Source: Liolophura sinensis (Eukaryota > Mollusca > Polyplacophora > Chitonida > Chitonidae). From it: a DNA stretch of 64,000 bases. The translations under genes were made by a program, and so were the position numbers. The number at the start of each line of letters is the position of its first letter. Within the stretch, counting starts at the first letter, position 1. The DNA is taken from the NCBI RefSeq assembly GCF_032854445.1, contig NC_088305.1:30777645-30841644 (forward strand). The letters are read 5' to 3'. Below the pieces are notes generated by a model. The model was not told the DNA's origin. It was given only the letters and a program-made list of their open reading frames with translations, and ran no database searches. Of the stretch, positions 8,944-21,700 are shown piece by piece.

Positions 8944-10703
8944 AATCGGTGCTAGACACGACCTTAATTATATCGAGAGCCTTTGTGCATTTAGCTTTAA
9001 GCATTTTAATATGAGGTATAAATGATAATTTTCTATCGAATATAACCCCTAAAAATTTATTTTCTCCAACAATTTTCACTGGTTTACCACAAAAATTAAG
9101 TTCAGGGTCAAGATGGAATTTCCGTTGATTACAAAAATGCATACCGACGGTTTTAGATGTTGAAAATCTAAAACCATTGGCAACTGCCCATTTCTCGATC
9201 TTATTGAGACAAAGCTGCAGTTGCCGCTCGATGTTATTCATATTTTTAGCACGGTAGCATATCAGGAAATCATCTACATATAAAAAACCCTCTGTGCCAG
9301 ATGTTAATGTTTTAGCCAAACTATTAATTTTTATGCTAAATAGTGTTGGTGAAAGGATACTGCCCTGGGGTACACCCATTTCCTGCTTATAAGAATCAGA
9401 AAGAGTGGACCCCACCCTTACCTTAAACTGACGATCGGATAAAAATTCTGATATAAATATAGGTAATCGGCCTTTAAGACCCATATCCGTAAGGTCTTTT
9501 AAAATACCATATTTCCATGTGGTGTCGTAGGCCTTCTCAAGGTCAAAAAATATGGACACCACATGTTCTTTATTGATGAATCCATCACGAATAAAAGTTT
9601 CGAATCGAACAAGGTGATCCATGGTAGATCTACCTTGCCGAAAACCGCATTGAATATTAGATAAAAGCTTGTTGGTTTCAAGAAACCAAACAAGTCTATC
9701 ATTAATCATCCGTTCCATAGTCTTACAGACACAGCTGGTAAGAGCTATGGGACGGTAATTATTTGGATCAGTATGATCCTTACCCGGTTTGGGAACCGGG
9801 ATAATACACGCCTCCCTCCATGAGGCTGGAAAATTACCAGTTATCCAAATATCATTAATCAAGTCCAAGAGAGTCTCCAGTGGCTCAGGTGGTAAATGGT
9901 TCAGAAACTTATAATATACATTATCAGGACGACAGGCAGTATCGTGGGCCTTTTTTAATGCAGTTCTAAGTTCATCGATATTAAAAGGATTATTATAATC
10001 TTCTAAATTCTTAGAAGAAAAGGGCAATTTAATTTTCTCCTTCTGGTTTTTAATACGTTGGAATTCTTTAGTATAATTCTCAGAAGAAGATTTCTTTGAG
10101 ATTGTTTCAGCTAGTTTATTAGCTATATCGGGTGGAGAAGTTATTATATTATCTCCATCTTTTAAATGCTGAACTTTTGCTCTATTATTTTTGCCCTTAA
10201 GTTTCTGAACCATGTTCCAGACCTTACGCATGGGTGTTTTTGACGTAATGCCTGAAAGAAAGTTCCGCCAACAAGATCGTCTCTTGGACTTGAGTAATCG
10301 ACGAGCCTTAGCTCGAAAAATACGAACCTGGTTTAAGTTATTATCAGTAGGACAATGGTTAAATCTACGTTCAGCCTTTTTACGGTCCTTTATGGCTTTA
10401 CGACAGTCATCGTCGTACCAGGGTTTACTTTTGGATTTTGGATTTGTCGAGGTCATAGGTATAGTTCTATCGGCAGCTCGTAATACAAGCTCGTTAAATT
10501 TTAACATAGGATCATCTGCTGCTTTGAGAGTCTCTGGAATGATATCAGCCTCACAGAACATCTCAAATGCGATCCAATCTGCTTTATCGAATTTCCACCT
10601 AGTTACACGTTCTAAAGAATTAGAAGTGATATGTTCTAGGATTATAGGAAAATGGTCACTACCACAAAGATCGTCATGCACCTTCCAAGAAAAATCTGGG
10701 AGA
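8944..10703 (-). pseudogene. LINE ORF2 fragment: end of endonuclease through RT palm, open frame
   Basis: This is a 586-codon piece of ORF2, open throughout, from the endonuclease end (LPDFSWKVHDD, with SDHFPI) to just past RT (KVVSSTD). It keeps NIQCGFRQGRST, FFDLEKAYD, GVPQGSILSP and YVDD, so its RT core is better than that of copy 2. It lacks the endonuclease start and all of RNase H. It is bounded by the 5' terminus of copy 2 and the GAAT tail of copy 3. Near-identical sequence recurs at 16991-18400. Confidence 0.88.
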
Positions 10704-10954
10704 ATGAATGAATGATTATGGCTTAACGCCACATCGGCAATATTTCAGCCATACCGTGGCGAGAACAAGGTGAAAGCAAGAGACGGTTGAGGTTTTCGAT
10801 ATGACAATATGAACACCAAAAGTAAAACAAAAAGTACAGACGTGATTAAAATCGAATAAAAGAAAAATAAGATTTAAAACTCGAAAACCAGGGTTAGAGT
10901 ACATGTATAAATATATATAACTGTTTATCTATAGATATCCATGACAATTAAAAT

Positions 10955-13900
10955 TTATATTTTATGATATAGGCCAATGGCCTTTAAATAATTTATGACA
11001 ACATCGCCAGCGATGCTGTCAAACAAATCATATATAGAGTTGACTGTGTAGAATCTCTGCCGAACATGGGCAAAGTCTACACAGTCAACCAGAATATGTT
11101 TGATGCCATATTGAGCATCACATCCAACACACTCGGGAGAACTGCTCCCATCCAAGATGAAATTGTGTGTCAGATAAGAATGTCCAATACGGCATCTGGT
11201 TAAAACGACTTGGTCTCTACGAGACATATCAAATGTATATGAATTATAGCCAATGACCGGATGAATGGCATGCAGTTTATTATGGACCTGCAAGTTCCAT
11301 TCACCCTGCCAAAGGCCACGAATATATTTAAGAATATTGGACTTCGTGTCAGTATAAGGGATTTTTATCTTAGATATGGGTTTATTTAGGGCAGCTTTCG
11401 CCTCCCTGTCTGCGACTGTGTTTCCATGGATACCAATATGACTTGGTATCCAGCAGAATATAATATCTTTACCTCTTCTTATTAATTTCCTATGTATAGC
11501 TAAAATTTGAAGGATCAAGGGCTTGCTTGGGTGCTTGGGGTTTTAACGTCGTACTCAACAATTTTTCAGTCATATGACGACGAAGGAATCATTAGGGTGC
11601 ATGCACGTGTAATGTGCCTCCTTGTTGCAGGACGGATTTCCACCGCTCTTTTATTTAGTGCTGCATCACTGAGACGACTTACCGAAGGCAAGTAAGCTGC
11701 CCCGCCCGAGCCATTATACTGATACGGGTCAACCAGTCGTTGCACTATCCCCTTCATGCTGAACGCCAAGCGAGGAAGTTACAACTTCCTCTTTTAAAGT
11801 CTTAGGTGTGACTCGACCAAGGATTGATCCTGGATCTACCGGTCCCGAAGCGGACGCTCTACCAACTGTGCTATCCGGGCCGGTGAAGGATCAAGGGATT
11901 TTTAAATTTATTATTCTGTATTGCCAATAGGCAAGACAACGAGTCAGTGCATATCATTGCCCTCTGGACACACCCAGAAGAAACATATGATAAGGCCAGG
12001 AGTATACCTCTGGCCTCGGCAGAGAATATTGAAGAAGAGGATGGAAGACGAAAGGAAGAGACCCGCTGCTCTAAGACAGCCGCAGTCGCAACCCTGTGCC
12101 CATCCTTCGACCCGTCAGTATATATAAATTTATAATCCGTATAATTAGCTTTAATTTCAGCAAAACCTTGCTGAATTATAAGAGGATTTGTATTCGATTT
12201 ATTATATTTACGTAGATCAAATATTAGTTTTGGTTGTGGGAGAAGCCATGGAGGAGACTCCGGAAAAGACACCGGAGCTATATCATCCAGCTTGACGTTA
12301 GCTCCCACAATATGGTCCCGCATACGAAGACCGAACGAAGGGATCTTGTTAGGACATTTAGTATATTTGTCTACATACAATGGATTGAAAACACAGTCGT
12401 AGGCAGGGTTTGTTGGATGAGCTTTAAGCTTTGTAGTATATTGAAGACTAAGTTTAATACGTCGGTTATATAAAGATGGCTCATTTGCCTCCACGTATAA
12501 ACTTTCTACTGGTGAAGTTCTAAAAGCACCAAGGCTGAGCCTCAAACCTTGGTGATGAACAGGATCCAACATTTTAATGTACGACTTCCTAGCGGAACCG
12601 TAAATGATGGATCCATAGTCCAATTTAGACCTCACCAGAGAACGATATAAATTAAGTAAAACTGATCGGTCAGCACCCCAATCGGTGCTAGACACGACCT
12701 TAATTATATCGAGAGCCTTTGTACATTTAGCTTTAAGCATTTTGATATGAGGTATAAAAGATAGCTTAGTATCAAATATTATACCTAAAAATTTTGTTTC
12801 TCCAACAATTTTAACCTGTTCACCACAAAAATTTAGCTCAGGGTCAAGATGAAGTTTCCGTTTATTACAAAAATGCATACCGACGGTTTTAGACGTTGAA
12901 AATCTAAAACCGTTTTCAGTTGCCCATTTCTCGATCTTATTGAGACAAAGCTGCAACTGACGTTCGATATTATTCATATTCTTAGCTCGGTAGCATATAA
13001 GGAAATCATCCACGTATAAAGAACCCTCTGTGCCCGATGTTAATGTTTTTGCTAGGCTATTTATTTTTATGCTGAACAGAGTTGGTGATAGAATGCTGCC
13101 CTGGGGTACACCCATTTCTTGCTCATAAGAGTCAGAAAGAGTGGACCCCACCCGTACCTTAAACTGACGATCGGATAAAAATTTGGATATAAATATAGGT
13201 AAGCGACCTTTTAAACCCATATTCGCGAGATCTTTTAAAATACCATATTTCCATGTGGTGTCGTAGGCCTTTTCAAGGTCAAAAAATATGGACACCACAT
13301 GTTCATTATTGATGAAGCCATCGCGAATAAAAGTTTCGAATCGAACAAGGTGATCCATGGTAGATCTACCTTGCCGAAAACCGCATTGAATATTAGATAA
13401 AAGCTTGTTGGTTTCAAGAAACCAAACAAGTCTATCATTAATCATCCGTTCCATAGTCTTACAGACACAGCTGGTAAGAGCTATGGGACGGTAATTATTT
13501 GGATCAGTATGATCCTTACCCGGTTTGGGAACCGGGATAATACACGCCTCCCTCCATGATGGTGGAAAATTACCAGTTATCCAAATATCATTAATCAAAT
13601 CCAAGAGAGTCTCCAGTGGCTCAGGTGGTAAATGGTTCAGAAACTTATAATATACATTATCAGGACCACAAGCAGTATCGTGGGCCTTTTTTAATGCAGT
13701 TCTAAGTTCCTCGATATTAAATGGACAATTATAATCTTGTAAATTTTTAGAAGAAAAGGGCAATTTAGTTTTCTCCTTCTGGTTTTTAATATGTTGGAAT
13801 TTTTTAGTATAGTTCTTAGACGAAGATTTGTTGGAAATTGTTTCAGCTAATTTATTGGCTATATCAGATGGAGATGTTAATATATTATCTCCATCTTTTA

Positions 13901-15025
13901 AATGCTGAACTTTTGCTTTATTATTTTTGCCCTTAAGTTTCTGAACCATGTTCCAGACCTTACGCATGGGTGTTTTTGACGTAATGCCTGAAACAAAGTT
14001 CCGCCAACAAGATCGTCTCTTGGACTTGAGTAATCGACGAGCCTTAGCTCGAAAAATACGAGCCTGGTTTAAGTTATTATCAGTAGGACAAATATTAAAA
14101 TTTCGCTTGGCCTTTTTGCGGTCCTTAATGGCTTTGCGACAGTCATTGTCGTACCAGGGTTTACTTTTGGATTTTGGATTTGTCGCGGTCATAGGTATAG
14201 TTCTATCGGCAGCTCGTAATACAAGCTCGGTAAATTTTAACATAGGATCATCTGCTGCTTTGAGAGTCTCTGGAATGATATCAGCCTCACAGAACATCTC
14301 AAATGCGATCCAATCTGCTTTATCGAATTTCCACCTAGCTACACGTTCTAAAGAATTAGAAGTGATATGTTCTAGGATTATAGGAAAATGGTCACTACCA
14401 CAAAGATCGTCATGCACCTTCCAAGAAAAATCTGGGAGAAGTGATGGATCTGAGATAGTGAGATCGATAGCAGAATAAGCGCCATTACCCGGATGTAAAT
14501 TAGGTGTTAGAACCATCATTGAAATAACAGTTCCTCCTTCGATAAAAAATCTTCCATTAACTTGCCCTTATTATTTATGTTATTACTGCCCCAAAGGGGG
14601 TTATGGGAATTAAAATCTCCCATAAGTATAAAAGGTTTGGGTAATTGTTCTTTTAGATTTTGTAACTGCAAAGCTGACAAAGAAATGTTCGGGGAAATAT
14701 ACACCGAACATAATGTGATTGTTTTGGACAACGAAACACGAACAGCCACAGCCTGCAGTTCTGTATCCAGAGCAACAGGGCTGTGAATAACATTGTTATT
14801 CACGAAGATGGAAGAGCCGCCTGCAGCTCGATCTTCTTCATTTGAATAAGTGCTGTATAAGGAATAATTTTTCAGAGTTATATTATCTTTGTCAGATGTC
14901 TTCAGGTGAGTTTCCTGAAGACACAGGACAATAGGATTTAGTAATTGAACTAGCTGTGTTATTTCAATAAAATTTACCTTAAGACCTCGACAATTCCACT
15001 GTATAATTTTGTCTAAATTAGACAT
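10955..15025 (-). pseudogene. LINE ORF2, EN-RT-RNase H, broken by a frameshift and a SINE (copy 3)
   Basis: This is in three pieces: 14516-15025 (169 codons of endonuclease), 11884-14519 (endonuclease end, RT with NIQCGFRQGRST, FFDLEKAYD and YVDD, and the start of RNase H) and 10955-11518 (the rest of RNase H and the C-terminal finger). Small indels near 14520 shift the frame between the endonuclease Asp/Asn motif and the SDH motif. The SINE interrupts RNase H after NPLIL. Apart from these two lesions the coding sequence is well kept, so the damage looks recent. Confidence 0.88.
11522..11883 (-). mobile_element. tRNA-derived SINE, RUDI/V-SINE-like, inserted in LINE ORF2
   Basis: Read on the minus strand it starts with a tRNA-like head: GGCCCGGATAGCACAGTTGG (box A region), then GGATCAATCC (degenerate box B). 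It continues with a body containing GGGGATAGTGCAACGACTGG and ends in a tail with TGAAAAATTG and GACGTTAAAACCCC. This layout matches the RUDI family of the V-SINE superfamily described from molluscs (from memory, not searched). The 14-bp target duplication TGAAGGATCAAGGG flanks it at 11508-11521 and 11884-11897, and copy 2 shows the unoccupied site once. It is non-coding and depends on LINE machinery. Confidence 0.88.
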
Positions 15026-16386
15026 TATGGAGGGAGACGTATAGGAGATTTCTCTTTATGTTTGGACCGAGGACGACCCTTCCTTGGAGATCGGCTGGAA
15101 GATCTCCCTGGTGCGGGTGATGTATCCATCACATCCGCATCCGATGTTGTAGGACCAACGTCCTCCAACGATCCAAATCTATTTAAAGTTTGGACAGGGT
15201 CCCTGGTGGCCTTAGAGGGACGCTCTGTGGGACCGCTAGGTTTACTATTATCACTATTATATTTATTTTCAGATTTGGTTTTGGCAGATTTGTTTTTGAA
15301 TTGGTTAATTTCAGGTTTATCAGTTTGTTGTTTATTATTGACTGGTTTTATTTGCTGTTCTGCAGTGGTCTGCGTTGAGCAGGAAATATGCGCAGGTTGA
15401 GCAGCAGGTTGTAAAGATGTGAAGCTAGGTTTGTCGTTTCCAATGGGCCATGTTAATGAAGTCTGAGTTCCAACAGACGTTGTAGTTCGCTTGACCACAT
15501 TGGCAAACGAAGATTGCAGTGATGTGTTTGAGACGGAGGCCAATTTGCGGGCCTCCTGATAAGAGATATTATTTTTAGTTTTTAGATTTATTATTTGCTT
15601 TTCTTTAATAAACAACGGACAGTCCTTGGAGGAGGCCATGTGATCTCCACTGCAATTACAACACTTAACTGTGCTGCTGCAGTAGAAACCATCATGACCC
15701 TCACTGCCGCATCTAAAACAAACCATTTTATTTTTACATTGGCCCTTGCCGTGACCAAATTTTTGGCAAGTAAAGCAGCGTGTAGGGTTGGGAATGTATA
15801 AATCTACACTAACCCTATACGGGCCAATGTAGATATACGACGGAAGCGAGGTTGTGTTAAAGGTCAAAAGATATGTATTAAGTTTAATGATGTTTCCAGA
15901 TTTCTTCATAGTGAAGCGTTTAACTCTGGCAACACCCTGTGATTTCAGTTCTGCGCATATTTCCTCCTCAGACAAGTCAATAATATCACCATCCCGGTCA
16001 CGAATTATTCCCTGACAGCTGTTCAGGGAATTGTGCGGGGATGCGAAAACAGATATATCAGCAATTTTATTTAATGATAATAAATTTTTGGATTGTTGCT
16101 TCCGGAAACATTCAATGAGAATGTCTCCGGATCTTAACTTTTTAACTGTTTTTAATGTTCCAGCAGCGCCCTGGAGAGCCCTTTTCAATACAAAAGGGTG
16201 AATTTTTGAAGCCGGCTTCTGTTCACTCTTAGTCGAGAGAACAATAAAAGCCGGCCAGCTGTCCTGTCCATTATCAAGAGAGTCTGAAAAAAGTTCTAAC
16301 TTCCTCTTTTTGTCAGCACTTGATGAAGTCGGCTGAGAGGAAGATCTGTTAGGCATAATTGAAGTTGACATTTGAAATGAGGCCAT
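15025..16386 (-). CDS. LINE ORF1, gag-like protein with three CCHC zinc knuckles (copy 3)
   Basis: This is a 453-codon ORF whose protein is identical to that at 6978-8339, with all twelve knuckle ligands kept. It would bind element RNA in the RNP. It overlaps the ORF2 start by one base (TAATG). The identity extends through the leader and into the flanking ORF2 fragment, so it reflects duplication of a block rather than selection on this ORF. Confidence 0.9.
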   Translation of the reverse strand: MASFQMSTSIMPNRSSSQPTSSSADKKRKLELFSDSLDNGQDSWPAFIVLSTKSEQKPASKIHPFVLKRALQGAAGTLKTVKKLRSGDILIECFRKQQSKNLLSLNKIADISVFASPHNSLNSCQGIIRDRDGDIIDLSEEEICAELKSQGVARVKRFTMKKSGNIIKLNTYLLTFNTTSLPSYIYIGPYRVSVDLYIPNPTRCFTCQKFGHGKGQCKNKMVCFRCGSEGHDGFYCSSTVKCCNCSGDHMASSKDCPLFIKEKQIINLKTKNNISYQEARKLASVSNTSLQSSFANVVKRTTTSVGTQTSLTWPIGNDKPSFTSLQPAAQPAHISCSTQTTAEQQIKPVNNKQQTDKPEINQFKNKSAKTKSENKYNSDNSKPSGPTERPSKATRDPVQTLNRFGSLEDVGPTTSDADVMDTSPAPGRSSSRSPRKGRPRSKHKEKSPIRLPP

Positions 16387-16990
16387 TGTTTAATTTTTTT
16401 AATTTCGCCTTACGTGTCCCCCACCCGCCACGGAGTGCCAACAAGGGCGAATCTACCTCTGCGGATGACCGGCAGAGAATAGAAACAGGGAATCCACGCA
16501 AGGTATACTCGAACAGATTGAGTTATACCAAAAGGTTAAATTCAATCTACTCGATTGACCCATTAGCCACCGCCTTCTGCATTGACCCCAAAGGAAGTGC
16601 ATCTGAAGAAGAGCAAACTTGACATCTCAGTAAGACAAAGAATAACAAAACGGGATCAAGTGTAGGGCTTGACGTGACCAGCCGATTGATCGGACCGGGC
16701 CCATCCGACCTCCCGTCTCTCTCCAAGTAAGGGCCAAAGTGACGTGTTGGGCGTGAGGATCTCGCAAGACCAACCCGCCCTCAGCCACCAGGATCCCGTT
16801 CTCGTAGATTACGGGTCGCAACCCACGGCAAACAGGTCGCTCCCCGGTTGCCTCTCACACAACCGGGAAGATGTGAGCCTATTATATTCACCGGGCTCAC
16901 ACAGGAGAGCTCTAGGTTAGTCGTCTTTTACGACAAGCTTGCCTAGAGGGCTGAGGTCCTATTCTTATCACCCCGGAAACCCCACGGGGG

Positions 16991-18493
16991 AATCGGTGCT
17001 AGACACGACCTTAATTATATCGAGAGCCTTTGTGCATTTAGCTTTAAGCATTTTAATATGAGGTATAAATGATAATTTTCTATCGAATATAACCCCTAAA
17101 AATTTATTTTCTCCAACAATTTTCACTGGTTTACCACAAAAATTAAGTTCAGGGTCAAGATGGAATTTCCGTTGATTACAAAAATGCATACCGACGGTTT
17201 TTAGATGTTGAAAATCTAAAACCATTGGCAACTGCCCATTTCTCGATCTTATTGAGACAAAGCTGCAGTTGCCGCTCGATGTTATTCATATTTTTAGCAC
17301 GGTAGCATATCAGGAAATCATCTACATATAAAAAACCCTCTGTGCCAGATGTTAATGTTTTAGCCAAACTATAATTTTTATGCTAAATAGTGTGGTGAAA
17401 GGATACTGCCCTGGGGTACACCCATTTCCTGCTTATAAGAATCAGAAAGAGTGGACCCCACCCTTACCTTAAACTGACGATCGGATAAAAATTCTGATAT
17501 AATATAGGTAATCGGCCTTTAAGACCCATATCCGTAAGGTCTTTTAAAATACCATATTTCCATGTGGTGTCGTAGGCCTTCTCAAGGTCAAAAAATATGG
17601 ACACCACATGTTCTTTATTGATGAATCCATCACGAATAAAAGTTCGAATCGAACAAGGTGATCCATGGTAGATCTACCTTGCCGAAAACCGCATTGAATA
17701 TTAGATAAAAGCTTGTTGGTTTCAAGAAACCAAACAAGTCTATCATTAATCATCCGTTCCATAGTCTTACAGACACAGCTGGTAAGAGCTATGGGACGGT
17801 AATTATTTGGATCAGTATGATCCTTACCCGGTTTGGGAACCGGGATAATACACGCCTCCCTCCATGAGGCTGGAAAATTACCAGTTATCCAAATATCATT
17901 AATCAAGTCCAAGAGAGTCTCCAGTGGCTCAGGTGGTAAATGGTTCAGAAACTTATAATATACATTATCAGGACCACAGGCAGTATCGTGGGCCTTTTTT
18001 AATGCAGTTTTTAAGTTCATCGATATTAAAAGGATTATTATAATCTTCTAAATTCTTAGAAGAAAAGGGCAATTTAATTTTCTCCTTCTGGTTTTTAATA
18101 CGTTGGAATTCTTTAGTATAATTCTCAGAAGAAGATTTCTTTGAGATTGTTTCAGCTAGTTTATTAGCTATATCGGGTGGAGAAGTTATTATATTATCTC
18201 CATCTTTTAAATGCTGAACTTTTGCTCTATTATTTTTGCCCTTAAGTTTCTGAACCATGTTCCAGACCTTACGCATGGGTGTTTTTGACGTAATGCCTGA
18301 AAGAAAGTTCCGCCAACAAGATCGTCTCTTGGACTTGAGTAATCGACGAGCCTTAGCTCGAAAAATACGAACCTGGTTTAAGTTATTATCAGTAGGACAA
18401 ATATTAAATTTTCGCTCGGCCTTTTGCGGTCCTTAATGGCTTTGCGACAGTCCTGATCATACCAGGGTTTACTTTTGGATTTGGGATTTGTCG
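16991..18493 (-). pseudogene. LINE ORF2 fragment, RT region, frame-broken duplicate
   Basis: It begins at the same ORF2 position as the 8944-10703 piece and is nearly identical to it up to about 18400. Single-base gains and losses at roughly 17200, 17372-17392, 17502, 17643 and 18008 break the frame. Several of these are in short homopolymers. YVDD, GFRQGRST and the finger region are still readable piecewise. From about 18400 to 18493 it instead resembles copy 4 (NICPTDNN type). It ends at the GAAT tail of copy 4. Confidence 0.85.
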
Positions 18494-18758
18494 AATGAAT
18501 GAATGAATGATTATGGCTTAACGCCACATCGGCAATATTTCAGCCATATCGTGGCGAGAACAAGGTGAAAACAAGAGACGGTTAAGGTTTTCGATATGAT
18601 AATATGAACATCAAATGTAAAGTAAAAAGTACAGACATATTTAAAATCGCATAAAAGAAAAAATAAGAGTTAAAACTCGAAAACCAGGGTTATGTATTAC
18701 ATGTATAAATCTATATGTATATAACTGTTTATATATAGATATTTATGACGATTAAGAT

Positions 18759-21700
18759 TTATATTTTATGATATAGGCCAATGGCCTTCAAATAATTTAT
18801 GACAACATCGCCAGCGATGCTGTCAAATAAATCATATATAGAATTGACTGTGTAGAACCTTTGCCGAACATGGGCAAAGTCTACACAGTCAACCAGAATA
18901 TGTTTGATACCATATTGAGCATCACATCCAACACACTCGGGAGCATTGCTCCCATCCAAGATGAAATTGTGTGTTAGACGAGAATGTCCAATACGGCATC
19001 TCGTTTAAAACGACTTGGTCTCTACGAGACATATCAAGTGTATATGAATTATAGCCAATGACCGGATGAATAGCATGCAGTTTATTATGGACCTGCAAGT
19101 TCCATTCACCCTGCCAAAGGCAACGAATATATTTAAGAATATTGGACTTCATGTCAGTATAAGGGATTTTTATCTTAGATATGGGTTTATTTAGGGCAGC
19201 TTTCGCCTCCCTGTCTGCGGCTGTGTTTCCATGGATACCAATATGACTTGGTATCCAGCAGAATATAATATCTTTACCTCTTCTAATTAATTTCCTATGT
19301 ATAGCTAAAATTTGAAGGATCAAGGGATTTTTAAATTTATCTTTCTGTATTGCCAATAAGCAAGACGAGTCAGTGCATATCATTGCCCTCTGGGCATGCC
19401 CAGAAGGAACATATGATAAGGCCAGGAGTATACCTCTGGCCTCGGCAGAGAATATTGAAGAACAGGATGGAAGACGAAAGGAAGAGACTCGCTGCTCCAT
19501 GACAGCCGCAGTCGCAACCCTGTCCCCTTCCTTCGACTCGTCAGTATATATAAATTTATAATCCATATAATTACCTTTAATTTCAGCAAAACCTTGCTGA
19601 ATTATAAGAGGATTTATATTCAATTTATTATATTTACGTAGATCAAATATTAGTTTAGGTTGTGGGAGAAGCCATGGAGGAGACTCCGGAAAACACACCG
19701 GAGCTATATCCTCCAGCTTGATGTTAGCCCCCACAATATGGTCCCGTATACGAAGACCGAACGAAGGGATCTTGTTAGGACATTTAGTATATTTGTCTAC
19801 ATACAATGCATTGAAAACACAGTCGTAGGCAGGGTTTGTTGGATGTGCTTTAAGCTTTGTGGCATATTGAAGGCTAAGTTTAATACGTCGGTTATATAAA
19901 GAAGGTTCATTAGCCTCCACGTATAAACTTTCTACTGGTGAGGTTCTAAAAGCACCAAAGCTGAGCCTCAAACCTTGGTGATGAACAGGATCCAACATTT
20001 TAATATACGACTTCCTAGCGGAACCGTAAATGATGGATCCATAGTCCAATTTAGACCTCACCAGAGAACGATATAAATTAAGTAAAACTGATCGGTCAGC
20101 ACCCCAATCGGTGCTAGACACGACCTTAATTATATCGAGAGCCTTTGTACATTTAGCTTTAAACATTTTTATGTGAGGTATAAAAGATAGCTTACTATCA
20201 AATATTATACCTAAAAATTTTGTTTCTCCAACAATTTTAATCTGTTTACCACAAAAAGTAAGCTCAGGGTCAAGATGAAGTTTCCGTTTATTACAAAAAT
20301 GCATACCGACGGTTTTAGACGTTGAAAATCTAAAACCGTTTTCAGTTGCCCATTTCTCGATCTTATTGAGACAAAGCTGCAACTGACGTTCGAAATTATT
20401 CATGTTCTTAGCTCGGTAGCATATAAGGAAATCATCGACGTATAAAGAACCCTCTGTGCCAGATGTTAATGTTTTTGCTAGGCTATTTATTTTTATGCTG
20501 AACAGAGTTGGTGATAGAATGCTGCCCTGGGGTACACCCATTTCCTGCTCATAAGAGTCAGAAAGAGTGGACCCAACCCGTACCTTAAACTGACGATCGG
20601 ATAAAAATTGAGATATAAATATAGGTAATCGACCTTTAAGACCCATGTTCGCGAGGTCTTTTAAAATACCATATTTCCATGTGGTGTCGTAGGCCTTTTC
20701 AAGGTCAAAAAATATGGACACCACATGTTCATTATTAACAAAACCATTACGAATAAAAGTTTCAAATCGAACAAGGTGATCTAAAGTAGATCGACCTTGA
20801 CGAAAACCACATTGAATGTTAGATAAAAGCTTGTTGGTTTCAAGAAACCAAACAAGTCTATCATTAATCATCCGTTCCATAGTCTTACAGACACAGCTGG
20901 TCAGAGCTATGGGACGGTAATTATTTGGATCAGTATGATCCTTACCCGGTTTAGGGACCGGAATAATACACGCCTCCCTCCATGACGGTGGAAAACTAAC
21001 AGTTATCCAAATATCATTAATCAAGTCCAAGAGAGTCTCCAGTGGCTCAGGTGGTAAATGGTTCAGAAACTTATAATATACATTATCGGGGCCACAAGCA
21101 GTATCGTGGGCCTTTTTTAATGCAGTTTTAAGTTCCTCGATATTAAAAGGATAATTATAATCTTGTAAATTTTTAGAAGAAAAGGGCAATTTGGTTTTCT
21201 CCTTCTGGTTTTTAATATGTTGGAATTCTTTAGTAAGGTTGTCAGAAGAAAATTTCGTTGAAATTGTTTCAGCTAATTTATTGGCTATATCAGATGGAGA
21301 TGTTAATGTATTATCGCCATCTTTTAAATGCTGAACTTTTGCTTTATTATTTTTGCCCTTAAGTTTCTGAACCATGCTCCAGACCTTACGCATGGGTGTT
21401 TTTGACGTAATGCCTGAAACAAAGTTCCGCCAACAAGATCGTCTCTTGGACTTGAGTAATCGACGAGCCTTAGCTCTAAAAATACGAACCTGGTTTAAGT
21501 TATTATCAGTAGGACATATATTAAAATTTCGCTCGGCCTTTTTGCGGTCCTTAATGGCTTTGCGACAGTCCTGATCATACCAGGGTTTACTTTTGGATTT
21601 GGGATTTGTCGAGGTCTTAGGTATAGTTCTGTCAGCCGCTTGTAAAACAAGCTCATTAAATTTTAATATAGGATCATCTGCTACACTGAGAGCTTCTGAG

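Larger units (their letters stand above)
10704..16990 (-). mobile_element. LINE copy 3, full-length but split by a SINE
   Basis: The order on the minus strand is 5' UTR (16387-16990), ORF1 (15025-16386), broken ORF2 (10955-15025) and 3' UTR (10704-10954). A SINE occupies 11522-11883 inside RNase H. From 14539 to its 5' end this copy is essentially identical to copy 2, while the rest of ORF2 differs at many residues (for example AKRNFNICPTD in place of AERRFNHCPTD). That makes the copy a chimera or partly converted. The 5' terminus joins the same ORF2 position as copy 2 does. Confidence 0.9.

Noticed and set aside
11820..11883. tRNA gene
   Set aside because: It has box A and box B, but it is the head of a SINE with target duplications and a degenerate box B. 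The same applies at 25290-25351, 55338-55420 and 63690-63772.
13948..14478. 176-codon plus-strand frame opposite ORF2
   Set aside because: It is antisense to a well supported ORF2. It recurs in sister copies with the same limits and carries no domain.
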